The notes under the pieces: model-generated
Database searches by the model: none
What the model was told of the DNA's origin: nothing
The model's input: the letters and a program-made list of their open reading frames with translations, nothing else
Assembly: GCA_035656415.1 (NCBI GenBank)
Contig: DASRSM010000191.1
Span: 1-20,997, forward strand
Source of the DNA: JAFAHZ01 sp035656415
GTDB taxonomy: Bacteria > Vulcanimicrobiota > Vulcanimicrobiia > Vulcanimicrobiales > Vulcanimicrobiaceae
Length of the DNA stretch: 20,997 nucleotides
Reading direction: 5' to 3'
Translations under genes and position numbers: made by a program
In this document: piece by piece, positions 1 to 7,281 of the stretch
How positions within the stretch are numbered: the first letter of the stretch is position 1
How the letters are laid out: each line of letters opens with the position of its first letter

Positions 1-59
1 TCAAGCGACGCGGCCTGATCGGCGTCGGGAACGAGTTGCGTTTGGATGGCGAGGTGCAT
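1..59 (-). CDS. Probable TnpB-like transposon protein, 5' end only
   Basis: Only the first 19 codons are in the window, reading MHLAIQTQLVPDADQAASL from an ATG at 59; the gene runs off the left edge. The pattern of a beta strand followed by a Leu-x-Pro-(T/D)-x-x-Q-x-x-x-Leu motif is the usual start of IS200/IS605 or IS607 TnpB (RNA-guided nuclease) proteins. A good Shine-Dalgarno (GAGGG) lies about 7 nt upstream of the ATG. A palindrome at 125-140 upstream could belong to an element end. With so little sequence this is recognition of an N-terminal pattern, not a domain hit; another protein with a similar start cannot be excluded. Confidence 0.42.
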   Translation of the reverse strand, partial: MHLAIQTQLVPDADQAASL

Positions 60-124
60 GAGCGACCCTCAACATATCACCGCAGAGTGTCATACGCATG
101 GCATTGTGGCGCAGCGCTTCTCCC

Positions 125-140
125 CCGACCTGAAGGTCGG
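125..140. repeat. Short palindrome, possible transposon end
   Basis: CCGACCTGAAGGTCGG folds into a 6-7 bp stem with a tiny loop. It sits between the probable tnpB start (59) and the truncated DUF4239 stub (about 161). IS200/IS605-type elements carry subterminal hairpins recognised by the Y1 transposase, so this may be an element end; this is inference from position and shape. A single copy is visible here. Confidence 0.4.
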
Positions 141-157
141 AACCTCCGCGCGGAACC

Positions 158-346
158 GTGGTGACGTTCGCTGGTTTGGGTATTTTCGCGCCGCGCAAAC
201 CTACGACGGTTGTCGGCCTGGCGCTCTGCGCGGTCGCGATCTCCGGCGCGATCTACCTCATTCTCGCGATGTACTCGCCGTTTTCAGGCCTGATGCAGAT
301 TTCCAGCGATCCCCTGCAAATCGTCATCGCACACATGAGAATGTAA
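158..346 (+). pseudogene. C-terminal stub of a DUF4239-like membrane protein
   Basis: The frame encodes about 62 residues with one clear transmembrane helix (VVGLALCAVAISGAIYLILA), followed by a segment with PFSGLMQISSDPL, then a stop at 344-346. The string GLGIFAPRK before the helix and the PFSGL-x-x-ISS-x-PL tail match the C-terminus of DUF4239 (bestrophin-like) proteins as I recall the family, which are about 250 residues long. An in-frame TGA at 131-133 and further stops upstream mean the other 200 or so residues are absent here. It may have been cut by the neighbouring probable transposon. The GTG at 158 is only the first possible start and may never be used. Confidence 0.45.
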
Positions 347-378
347 ACGGGCCCGGCATGATCCGGGCCCGTTTACGT
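342..378. terminator. Rho-independent terminator after rpsM (bidirectional)
   Basis: A perfect 14-bp stem (343-356 with 363-376) with loop CATGAT. The arm AAACGGGCCCGG is followed after the loop by CCGGGCCCGTTT. It lies 27 nt past the rpsM stop on the minus strand and overlaps the stop codon of the plus-strand DUF4239 stub. It can therefore stop transcription from both sides. U residues fall inside and just beyond the stem. Confidence 0.85.
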
Positions 379-402
379 TCTCGACTGGTCGAAAGGTCGA
401 AG

Positions 403-789
403 TTACTTCTTGGTCGCGACTTTCTTCTTGCCGGCCACGGTGCGCTTGGGACCTTTGCGGGTCCGCGCGTTCGTCTTGGTGCGCTGACCGCGGACCGGAA
501 GGCCGCGACGATGGCGCAAGCCGCGATACGAGCCGATGTCCATGAGACGCTTGATGTTGCCCTGGACTTCGCGGCGAAGGTCGCCTTCGACGCGAAGCTG
601 CAGCGCGTCGATTGCGTCGCGCAGCTTCTTCTCGTCGTCCTCGGTCATGGCTTTGACGCGCAGGTCGGGGCTGATACCCGTGTGCGCGAGCAGCTTACGA
701 GCCGTCGTGTCGCCGATGCCGTAGATGTACGTGAGTGCGACCTCGATGCGCTTTTCGCGCGGCAGATCGATACCAGCAATACGAGCCAT
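403..789 (-). CDS. rpsM: 30S ribosomal protein S13
   Basis: S13 sits in the head of the small subunit and contacts the P-site tRNA and the large subunit through the intersubunit bridges. The 128-residue product starts MARIAGIDLP and has the helix-two-turn-helix region with YGIGDTTARKLL. The conserved GSYRGLRHRRGLPVRGQRT segment lies near residues 87-105, before a Lys/Arg-rich tail. An AAGGA ribosome-binding site lies inside the end of rpmJ, and only 2 nt separate the genes. It is the last gene of the array: a strong terminator follows, and rpsK is not next, unlike in the usual alpha operon. Confidence 0.97.
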   Translation of the reverse strand: MARIAGIDLPREKRIEVALTYIYGIGDTTARKLLAHTGISPDLRVKAMTEDDEKKLRDAIDALQLRVEGDLRREVQGNIKRLMDIGSYRGLRHRRGLPVRGQRTKTNARTRKGPKRTVAGKKKVATKK

Positions 790-791
790 AA

Positions 792-908
792 TTATCCTTG
801 CACCTGTTTGTGTTTGGGATTGACTTCACAGATTATCCGCACCTTACCGTGACGGCGGATGATCTTGCACTTTTCGCAAATTTTCTTGACGCTAGGTCTT
901 ACTTTCAT
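792..908 (-). CDS. rpmJ: 50S ribosomal protein L36 (zinc-binding type)
   Basis: This 38-residue gene reads MKVRPSVKKICEKCKIIRRH and continues to a C-terminal KQVQG. L36 is the smallest large-subunit protein and binds 23S rRNA near the factor-binding region. The zinc ligands are all present: Cys11, Cys14, Cys27 and His33, so this is the zinc-containing form. The start lies 9 nt after the infA stop, with an AGAAG ribosome-binding site. infA-rpmJ-rpsM is the classic order. Confidence 0.97.
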   Translation of the reverse strand: MKVRPSVKKICEKCKIIRRHGKVRIICEVNPKHKQVQG

Positions 909-917
909 AATTCTTCT

Positions 918-1208
918 CTACTTGTACCGATAGGTTATTCTGCCGTGCGTGAGATCGTAGGGCGAAAGCTCTACGAGCACGCGGTCTCCGGGAAGGATGC
1001 GAATGAAGTTCATCCGGATCTTGCCCGATACGTGCGCCAGCACGCGGTGACCGTTGGTGAGCTCGACGCGGAACATCGCGCTGGGCAATGGTTCCACGAT
1101 CGTACCCTCGACTTCGATCGCCTCTTCCTTAGGCGTGGCCGTCTTCGCTGCTTTTTCTGCAGACGCCTTACGGCTGGGGCGGGTTCCGCCCCGGCGTTTG
1201 CGTGCCAC
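918..1208 (-). CDS. infA: Translation initiation factor IF-1 with a basic N-terminal extension
   Basis: IF-1 binds the ribosomal A site during initiation. Residues from about 27 on (KEEAIEVEG to the final GRITYRYK) are a full S1/OB-fold IF-1 of about 70 residues, including the conserved SGKIRMNFIRILPGDRV stretch. The GTG at 1208 is chosen because GAGG stands about 11 nt upstream and the next upstream codons overlap map. It gives 96 residues, with about 25 extra Lys/Arg/Ala-rich residues (VARKRRGGTRPSRKAS and on) before the canonical MAKEEAIEVEG-type start. No ATG, GTG or TTG codon lies between this GTG and the conserved core, so some extension seems real. Confidence 0.95.
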   Translation of the reverse strand: MARKRRGGTRPSRKASAEKAAKTATPKEEAIEVEGTIVEPLPSAMFRVELTNGHRVLAHVSGKIRMNFIRILPGDRVLVELSPYDLTHGRITYRYK

Positions 1209-1221
1209 TACCGCATCTTCC

Positions 1222-2025
1222 TCATGCAATCGCCTCCTGGGCCGGCCGGTAGCGGTCGACGTCGGGATGCTCCGCAAAATCGCGAAGCGTGAGAATCTTC
1301 GGACCGTCGTCCGTTACGGCGATCGTATGCTCGAAGTGCGCTGCGAGTTTACCATCTGCCGTTACGACTGTCCAGCCGTCCTTGAGGATCTTCACGGCGT
1401 AGCTGCCCTGGGTGATCATCGGCTCGATGGCCAGGACCAGACCCGGGCGCAGCTTGGTTCCGGTGTGGGGCTTGCCGTAGTTGGGGACTTGCGGCTCTTC
1501 GTGCATCGCGCGGCCAACGCCGTGGCCGACCAGCTCGCGGACGACGCCGTAGCCGTTTTTCTCGGCGTGGGCCTGCACCGCGGCGCCGATGTCGCCCACC
1601 TGGTTGCCCTGCTGCATCTGCGCGATGCCGACCATGAGGCACTCTTGCGTTACGTCCATCAGGCGCTGCGCTTCGGCCGAGATATTGCCGATCGGGACGG
1701 TTGCGGCGCTGTCGCTCACGTAGCCGTCGAGCGTCGTGCCGATGTCGATGGAAAGCAAATCGCCTTCGCGCAGCACGCGCGAGCCTGGAATTCCGTGGAC
1801 GACCTCGTCGTCGACCGACGCACAAATCGACGCCGGAAAGCCGTGATAGCCTTTGAACGTCGGAATGCCGCCCATCTCGCGAATGCCGCGTTCGGCCATC
1901 GCGTCGAGCTCGCCGGTCGTCATGCCGGCGCGCGCCGCCTTCATGAGATCCGTCAGCACCTTCGCGGTGATCTTGCCGCTACGGCGCATGGTCTCGATTT
2001 CGCGCGCGGACTTCAGGGCGACCAT
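1222..2025 (-). CDS. map: Methionine aminopeptidase, type I
   Basis: Removes the initiator methionine from new proteins and is co-transcribed with secY and adk as in many bacteria. The 267-residue pita-bread enzyme shows all five metal ligands: Asp94 (DIGT), Asp105 (SDSAAT), His168 (GHGVGR), Glu201 (AIEPM) and Glu232 (FEHTIAV). It also has the catalytic His78 (VVHGIP) and His175. It has no N-terminal zinc-finger extension, so it is the simple type Ia form. Its ATG overlaps the adk stop by one base (TAATG), which suggests translational coupling. The stop lies 13 nt before the infA GTG. Confidence 0.97.
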   Translation of the reverse strand: MVALKSAREIETMRRSGKITAKVLTDLMKAARAGMTTGELDAMAERGIREMGGIPTFKGYHGFPASICASVDDEVVHGIPGSRVLREGDLLSIDIGTTLDGYVSDSAATVPIGNISAEAQRLMDVTQECLMVGIAQMQQGNQVGDIGAAVQAHAEKNGYGVVRELVGHGVGRAMHEEPQVPNYGKPHTGTKLRPGLVLAIEPMITQGSYAVKILKDGWTVVTADGKLAAHFEHTIAVTDDGPKILTLRDFAEHPDVDRYRPAQEAIA

Positions 2026-2675
2026 TAGTGTGCGTGCTCCACACCGATCACGTGCACGAGCTGGTGCGCGACGTCGGGCACGTTTTGCAGCGCGTCGACT
2101 TCCACGAGCTTGTTCGCGTTGCGATAGTACTCGACCAGCGGTTTCGTTTGCTCGTCGTAGACGTCGAGGCGGTGTGCGACCGTCTCGACGCGATCGTCTT
2201 CACGCTGCACGAGCGGACCGCCGTCTTCGTCGTCGATGCCGGCGACTCGCGGCGGATTGGTGATCGCATTATACGTGCGGCCGTTGCGCGGATTCGACCA
2301 GCGCGACGATAAGCGCGAGATCAGCGTGTTGCGATCGGCATCAAAGAGCACAACGGCATCGAGCGGCCAGCCATTGTGGTCGAGCAGCTGGTCGAACGTC
2401 ATTGCTTGCTGGATCGTCCTCGGAAAACCGTCCATGATAAACCCGGTTGGGTACTTCGCGAGCTCCTTCGCAATCATGTTAATGATGACGTCATCCGGCA
2501 CCAGCTCGCCGGCCTTCATGTACGATTCCGCCTGTTTGCCAAGCTCCGTTCCCTGCGCACGGTTTTCGCGCAGGATGTCGCCGGTCGAGATCTGCCGCGC
2601 GCCGAAACGCTCCTCGAGAATGCGCGCCTGCGTGCCTTTGCCCGCGCCGGGCGGACCGAGAAAGATCAAACGCAT
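2025..2675 (-). CDS. adk: Adenylate kinase
   Basis: Catalyses ATP + AMP = 2 ADP in the cytosol. The 216-residue product begins MRLIFLGPPGAGKGTQ, with the P-loop at residues 7-15 and Lys13. Other visible motifs are STGD with Arg36 (AMP site), MDGFPRT at 81-87, and a long LID domain around 125-169. The LID has no cysteines, so it is the zinc-free kind. The start at 2675 is chosen over an in-frame upstream start at 2726 because the P-loop must sit at the N-terminus. It is one base after the secY stop. A 20-residue C-terminal tail ends in VEHAH. Confidence 0.97.
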   Translation of the reverse strand: MRLIFLGPPGAGKGTQARILEERFGARQISTGDILRENRAQGTELGKQAESYMKAGELVPDDVIINMIAKELAKYPTGFIMDGFPRTIQQAMTFDQLLDHNGWPLDAVVLFDADRNTLISRLSSRWSNPRNGRTYNAITNPPRVAGIDDEDGGPLVQREDDRVETVAHRLDVYDEQTKPLVEYYRNANKLVEVDALQNVPDVAHQLVHVIGVEHAH

Positions 2676-2676
2676 C

Positions 2677-3969
2677 TTATCGTTTGATGAACCCGCGGTA
2701 ATCGCGCATCGCCAAGCGCGCTTCAATCTGCGTGATCGTATCGAGCGCCACGCCGACGACGATCAGCAGCGAAGTCGAGCCGAGATAGAACGTCGTTACC
2801 GATAGGCCGCGCTGCAGCGCGCCGGGCAGCACCGCCAGCAAGCCAAGGTAGATCGCCGCCGCGGTAGTGATGCGGAACAGGATCTTGTTGAGGTAGTCGA
2901 CGGTCGGCTGGCCGGGACGAATGCCCGGAATGAACGCACCGGTCTTCTTCAGGTTGTCCGCAACGTCGCGCGTGTTGAGCACGATCGAACTGTAGAAAAA
3001 CGTGAAGATCACGACCAGGATGAAGTAGACGACGTTGTACAGGGGGCCGTTGGGTGAGAAGTATAGGTTGAGCCAGTTGGAGATGGCCGAAATCGCGCCG
3101 GGAGCGCTTCCGTGGCTGAACCACGTGAGCGCCTGCTGCGGCAGCAGCAAAATCGAGATTGCGAAGATGATCGAGATGACGCCGGCGTTGTTCAAACGCA
3201 GCGGGATGTAGGTCGAGCGGCCTGCGAACATCTTTCGGCCCACGACGCGGCGGGCTTGCTGTACCGGAACGCGGCGCTGCCCCTGATACAGGAAGATGAT
3301 CGAGACGATCACGACCAGCGCGATCACGAAGTATAGGAAAATGTTGAACCACGACTCACCGCCCTGCGTCGTCGACGAGAACGTCTGAGTGACGTAGGTC
3401 GGGAAGCGCAGCACGATGCCGATGAAGATGATGAGCGAGACGCCGTTGCCGATGCCTTTATCGCTGATCTGCTCGCCGAGCCACATCAAGAAGAGCGTTC
3501 CCGCAACCATCGCGACGATCGCGTAGAGCAAGAACCACGTGCTGTTGTCGTAAAAGACGCCGTTGGCGCGCATGTTCACGGCCATGAACGTGCTTTGCAT
3601 GACCCCAAGAACGATCGTCAGCCAACGCGTGTACTGGCTGATCTTCTTACGGCCTTCCTCGCCGCCTTTCTTCGCCAGCTCCTCGAGCTGCGGAAGCACG
3701 ACCGTCATGAGCTGCATGATGATCGAGGCGTTGATGTAGGGCGTAATACCCATGGCGATGATCGACAGTTTCTGCAACGCACCGCCCGACAGGAAGCCGA
3801 GCAGATTGTAGAACGCCCCGCTCTGGAGCACCCGTTGCCAAGCGGCTTGGTTCACGTTGGGCAGCTGCACGTGGATCATGAAGACGAACCACGCGAACGC
3901 GAAAAGCACGAAGAGCACCCGCTGGCGGATGTCCGGTACCAGGATAGCTGCGCGCAGGTTATTGATCAC
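2677..3969 (-). CDS. secY: Preprotein translocase subunit SecY
   Basis: Forms the protein-conducting channel of the inner membrane with SecE and SecG. The 430-residue product has the expected run of about ten hydrophobic helices, the first at about residues 18-38. The SecY signature GIGNGVSLIIF follows helix 4, and the cytoplasmic loop region carries RRVPVQQARRVVGRKMF. The GTG start at 3969 overlaps the rplO stop in GTGA, pointing to coupled translation. Gene position in the spc cluster is standard. Confidence 0.97.
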   Translation of the reverse strand: MINNLRAAILVPDIRQRVLFVLFAFAWFVFMIHVQLPNVNQAAWQRVLQSGAFYNLLGFLSGGALQKLSIIAMGITPYINASIIMQLMTVVLPQLEELAKKGGEEGRKKISQYTRWLTIVLGVMQSTFMAVNMRANGVFYDNSTWFLLYAIVAMVAGTLFLMWLGEQISDKGIGNGVSLIIFIGIVLRFPTYVTQTFSSTTQGGESWFNIFLYFVIALVVIVSIIFLYQGQRRVPVQQARRVVGRKMFAGRSTYIPLRLNNAGVISIIFAISILLLPQQALTWFSHGSAPGAISAISNWLNLYFSPNGPLYNVVYFILVVIFTFFYSSIVLNTRDVADNLKKTGAFIPGIRPGQPTVDYLNKILFRITTAAAIYLGLLAVLPGALQRGLSVTTFYLGSTSLLIVVGVALDTITQIEARLAMRDYRGFIKR

Positions 3970-4610
3970 GCGACTTGCTCGTCCTCGATCTTAGCGCCGG
4001 CTGCCACGAGCGCTTCACGCGCGCTGACGGAAAACTGGCAATCGCGGAAGTGCAAACCCGACGGCAACGCATTTCCGGTCTTTGCGCCGCCGAGAATCTT
4101 CACGCCGTCTTGGGTGGATTTTAGGACACCCTTTTCCTTAAGCGATTCGGGCGAGACTTCGACGCCGGCATCCCAGCCGTCGAGCTGGTGCAAGTTGACG
4201 ACCGCGAGACGCGAGCGGAAGTGTCCGAGGTCGCGTGCCTTCTGCGAATAGCCGCGTTTGTGCGGCAAGCGACGCGCCCAAGGCGTTTGACCGCCTTCGA
4301 ACGCGGGACCCTTTCCGCCGCCGGAACGAACGGTCTGGCCTTTGCCGCCTTCGCCGCCGGTTTTCACCATGCCGGAACCATGGCCGCGACCGATGCGCTG
4401 ACGCTTCGGACGGCTGCCCGGTGCCGGCTTGAGCATGCCGAGTTTCATCACGGCGCCGCTCGCCGATGCAAACGCGCCCGCGCTCACCGTCGACGCCGAT
4501 TTCTTAGCTGCGGCTTTGCCGCTGGCGGCCGGAGCCTGTCCCGAGCGAAGTCGAGGGGTGCTGGACTTTGCACGAGCTGCCGATTTCTTCGCTGATTTTT
4601 TTTCTGCCAT
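3966..4610 (-). CDS. rplO: 50S ribosomal protein L15 with a long Ala/Lys-rich N-terminal extension
   Basis: L15 is a late-assembly large-subunit protein. Residues 55-214 are a normal L15, starting MKLGMLKPAPGSRPKRQRIG and including the Gly-rich GRGHGSG segment. Residues 1-54 are extra, rich in Ala, Lys and Ser. The ATG at 4610, 11 nt after the rpsE stop, is chosen because the frame stays open and spacing suits this packed array, but its ribosome-binding site is weak (AGAG). The alternative is ATG 4448 (Met55), which would give a standard-length protein and a 173-nt gap. Residues 17-27 (STPRLRSGQAP) are the translation of a dispersed repeat at 4534-4560. rpmD, normally just upstream, is absent. 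Confidence 0.9.
   Translation of the reverse strand: MAEKKSAKKSAARAKSSTPRLRSGQAPAASGKAAAKKSASTVSAGAFASASGAVMKLGMLKPAPGSRPKRQRIGRGHGSGMVKTGGEGGKGQTVRSGGGKGPAFEGGQTPWARRLPHKRGYSQKARDLGHFRSRLAVVNLHQLDGWDAGVEVSPESLKEKGVLKSTQDGVKILGGAKTGNALPSGLHFRDCQFSVSAREALVAAGAKIEDEQVA
4534..4560 (-). repeat. REP-like dispersed repeat inside rplO
   Basis: The minus strand reads CCCCTCGACTTCGCTCGGGA within a 27-nt unit. It belongs to the same family as copies at 6065-6084, 6511-6532 and 20031-20062 (shared pattern CCCTTCGAC...CTC(A/G)GGAC). Such short repeats are normally intergenic. Here it lies in the coding frame of the L15 extension and adds about nine residues. Confidence 0.75.
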
Positions 4611-4621
4611 TATTCTCTAGC

Positions 4622-5134
4622 CTAAGCTGCGTAGATGTCTTTGACGGTTTTGCCGCGCATCGCGGCAACTTGCTCGGCGGTCCGCAGCGATCGAAGTGCT
4701 TCGATCGTCGCCATGACCACGTTGATCGGATTGGTCGTGCCGAGGCACTTGGTGAGGATGTCGTGGATGCCCGCGAGTTCCAGCACCGCGCGCATCGAGC
4801 CCCCGGCGATAACGCCGGTACCGGGCGCCGCCGGCTTGAGCAACACAGTGGCCGCGCCGATTTCGTGGCGCACTTCGTGCGGAATCGTCTTCTCGACCAT
4901 CGGAACGGTCACGAGATTTTTCTTCGCCTGCTCCACGCCCTTACGAATCGCTTCGGGAACTTCGCCGGCCTTACCGATGGCAAAACCGACTTTGCCCTTG
5001 CGATCGCCGACGACGACGAGCGCGCTGAAGCTGAAGCGCTTACCGCCCTTGACGACCTTCGCCACGCGATTGACGCGGACGACGGTTTCCTCGAATCCAC
5101 TATTGTCGCGTTCGCGACCACCACGATATTGCAT
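4622..5134 (-). CDS. rpsE: 30S ribosomal protein S5
   Basis: S5 contributes to decoding accuracy and helicase activity at the mRNA entry. The 170-residue product has the double-stranded-RNA-binding segment with GGKRFSFSALVVVGD at residues 30-44. The C-terminal ribosomal fold has GGSMRAVLELAGI and LGTTNPINVV. Its ATG overlaps the rplR stop by one base (TAATG). The gene downstream should be rpmD in the standard order, but rplO follows directly. Confidence 0.97.
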   Translation of the reverse strand: MQYRGGRERDNSGFEETVVRVNRVAKVVKGGKRFSFSALVVVGDRKGKVGFAIGKAGEVPEAIRKGVEQAKKNLVTVPMVEKTIPHEVRHEIGAATVLLKPAAPGTGVIAGGSMRAVLELAGIHDILTKCLGTTNPINVVMATIEALRSLRTAEQVAAMRGKTVKDIYAA

Positions 5135-5496
5135 TAAAAGTTTAGCCCCGCTTCGCGTGCCGCGTCGGCCAGTGCCTTGACGCGTCCGTGATATTTGTAA
5201 CCGCCGCGATCGAACACGACTTGAGAGATTCCGGCCGCTTTCGCTTTCTCGGCGATGGCGGCGCCGACGGCCTTAGCCGCGTCGACGCTCGTCTTGGATT
5301 GAAGCGCTCCGCCGAGCGACTTCTCGACGGTCGACGCCGCGGCCAGCGTGTGGCCCTTGGCGTCGTCGACGAGGGTCGCATAGATGTTGTGCAGCGTGCG
5401 GCGAACCGACAGGCGCGGACGATCCGGCGTACCCGCGACTTTCTTGCGCAGCCGCACGTGGCGCGCGCGGCGTGCGTCCTCTTTAGAGCGCGCCAT
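5134..5496 (-). CDS. rplR: 50S ribosomal protein L18
   Basis: L18 binds 5S rRNA in the central protuberance together with L5. The 120-residue length is typical. It begins with an Arg/Lys-rich N-terminus (ARRARHVRLRKKVAGTPDRPRL region, residues 8-29) and ends with the conserved VFDRGGYKYHGRVKALADAARE segment and a final GLNF. Its start codon shares a base with the rplF stop (TAATG). Confidence 0.97.
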   Translation of the reverse strand: MARSKEDARRARHVRLRKKVAGTPDRPRLSVRRTLHNIYATLVDDAKGHTLAAASTVEKSLGGALQSKTSVDAAKAVGAAIAEKAKAAGISQVVFDRGGYKYHGRVKALADAAREAGLNF

Positions 5497-6047
5497 TACT
5501 TCTTGCCTGCCTTTCCGGCCTTACCGAGTTTCTTGCGAACGACTTCGCCCGCGTAACGAATGCCTTTGCCTTTGTACGGTTCGGGCGGCCGCAGGGCGCG
5601 AATGTCGGCCGCGACTTGACCCACGGCTTGCTTGTCGATGCCGTCGACGTGAATCTTGTTTTGGCCCTCGACGGTTAGCGCGATACCGTTAGGCGCTTCG
5701 AACACGACCGGATGCGAGAATCCGAGGCTCAGGTTCAGCTTCTCGCCGGACTTGGCGGCACGGAAACCGACGCCCTGAATCTCCAGGCTCTTGCGATAGC
5801 CTTTGCTCACGCCTTCGACCATGTTGGCGATCAGCGTGCGCGTGAGGCCGTGCGCGGCGCGATGCTCGCGCGCCGTGCCTTTGCGCTCGACGACGACCTT
5901 GCCGTCTTCCATCTTAACGTCGACGACGCGGGAAAGAATCGCCTGGCGTAACTCGCCCTTCGGCCCCTTTACCAGCACTTCGCTTTCGCCGAGCGTGACG
6001 TTCACGCCGGACGGAACGGCGACGGGCAGTTTTCCAATTCTAGACAC
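5496..6047 (-). CDS. rplF: 50S ribosomal protein L6
   Basis: L6 lies at the base of the L7/L12 stalk near the sarcin-ricin loop. The 183-residue product has the N-terminal SRIGKLPVAVPSGV and the family signature PPEPYKGKGIRYAGEVVRKK at about 154-173, followed by a Lys-rich tail. The start is GTG at 6047, with AAGG about 10 nt upstream. A REP-like repeat copy occupies the gap between rpsH and this gene (6065-6084). Confidence 0.97.
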   Translation of the reverse strand: MSRIGKLPVAVPSGVNVTLGESEVLVKGPKGELRQAILSRVVDVKMEDGKVVVERKGTAREHRAAHGLTRTLIANMVEGVSKGYRKSLEIQGVGFRAAKSGEKLNLSLGFSHPVVFEAPNGIALTVEGQNKIHVDGIDKQAVGQVAADIRALRPPEPYKGKGIRYAGEVVRKKLGKAGKAGKK

Positions 6048-6064
6048 TGTAATTTACCTTTTTA

Positions 6065-6084
6065 GTCCTGAGCCTGTCGAGGGA
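6065..6084 (-). repeat. REP-like repeat between rpsH and rplF
   Basis: The plus strand reads GTCCTGAGCCTGTCGAGGGA. It directly abuts the rpsH stop and ends about 18 nt before the rplF GTG, so it lies in the translated operon's spacer. It is nearly identical, in the same orientation, to the copy at 6511-6532; together they bracket rpsH. Confidence 0.8.
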
Positions 6085-6486
6085 TTACCACACGTAGGCG
6101 AGGACTTCACCGCCCACGCCGGCTTTTTTCGCTCGCTTACCCGACATGATGCCTTGCGGCGTCGAGATGATCACCACACCGAGGCCGCCGAGCACGCGCG
6201 GAATCTCCGTCTTGCCCGTGTAAACGCGCAAGCCGGGACGCGAAATGCGCCGCAGACCGGTGATGACTTTCTCTTTCTCCGGGCCGTACTTGAGTGCGAT
6301 GCGAATCGTGCCTTGCGGCCCGTCGCTCACGCGCTCGAAGTTTTCGATGAACCCTTCGTCCTTGAGAATCTTTGCGATCGCCGCCTTCGTGCGCGATGCC
6401 GGAACGTCGACCGTCTTGTGGGCGGCCGTGTTCGCGTTCCGAATGCGCGTCAGCATATCGGCGATGGGATCCGTGATTGCTGCCAT
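6085..6486 (-). CDS. rpsH: 30S ribosomal protein S8
   Basis: S8 is a primary binder of the central domain of 16S rRNA and, in E. coli, the translational repressor of the spc operon. The 133-residue product starts MAAITDPIADMLTRIRNAN and ends with the conserved GVGGEVLAYVW tail. The ATG at 6486 is preferred over an upstream in-frame TTG at 6498 because S8 proteins begin at this point; GAAGAG precedes it. It is flanked on both sides by same-orientation repeat copies. Confidence 0.97.
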   Translation of the reverse strand: MAAITDPIADMLTRIRNANTAAHKTVDVPASRTKAAIAKILKDEGFIENFERVSDGPQGTIRIALKYGPEKEKVITGLRRISRPGLRVYTGKTEIPRVLGGLGVVIISTPQGIMSGKRAKKAGVGGEVLAYVW

Positions 6487-6510
6487 TACTCTCTTCAACT
6501 TTCCTTTTTT

Positions 6511-6532
6511 GTCCTGAGCCTGTCGAAGGGCT
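6511..6532 (-). repeat. REP-like repeat between rpsN and rpsH
   Basis: The plus strand reads GTCCTGAGCCTGTCGAAGGG (first 20 nt), immediately after a T-run at 6505-6510. It fills most of the 48-nt gap between the rpsN stop and the rpsH start and matches the copy at 6065-6084 apart from a single A/G change. Confidence 0.8.
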
Positions 6533-6534
6533 CC

Positions 6535-6720
6535 CTACCACGAAGCCTTGGTCACGCCGGGCACGACGCCCTTATGCGAGTTCTCGCGGAAGCAGATGCG
6601 GCACATGGCGAACTTGCGCAGATACCCGCGCGGTCGGCCGCAAATCTTGCAACGGTTGTGCGCGCGCACCGAGAACTTCGGCTTGCGCTGCGATTTGACG
6701 ATCATGCTCGTCTTTGCCAT
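6535..6720 (-). CDS. rpsN: 30S ribosomal protein S14, zinc type
   Basis: S14 is a late-assembly protein of the 30S head. At 61 residues this is the short, zinc-binding (type Z) form: Cys24-x-x-Cys27 and Cys40-x-x-Cys43 are all present, within HNRCKICGRPRGY and FAMCRICFRE. The final GVTKASW is typical. It lies 6 nt after the rplE stop, in its normal place between rplE and rpsH. Confidence 0.97.
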   Translation of the reverse strand: MAKTSMIVKSQRKPKFSVRAHNRCKICGRPRGYLRKFAMCRICFRENSHKGVVPGVTKASW

Positions 6721-6726
6721 TAGGTT

Positions 6727-7278
<552 letters not shown>

Positions 7279-7281
7279 GAT

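Noticed and set aside
46..852. A 268-codon plus-strand open frame across rpsM
   Set aside because: It runs antisense through rpsM and rpmJ; the DUF4239-like stub in this region lies in a different frame.
1054..2028. A 324-codon plus-strand open frame opposite map and infA
   Set aside because: Fully antisense to map, whose metal ligands are all intact; composition is that of a shadow frame.
2676..2726. Longer adk reading starting at 2726
   Set aside because: It would place 17 residues before the P-loop and overlap secY; the ATG at 2675 fits the family and the operon spacing.
4449..4610. A remnant of rpmD (L30) in the L15 extension
   Set aside because: The Ala/Lys/Ser-rich sequence shows none of the L30 pattern in any frame.
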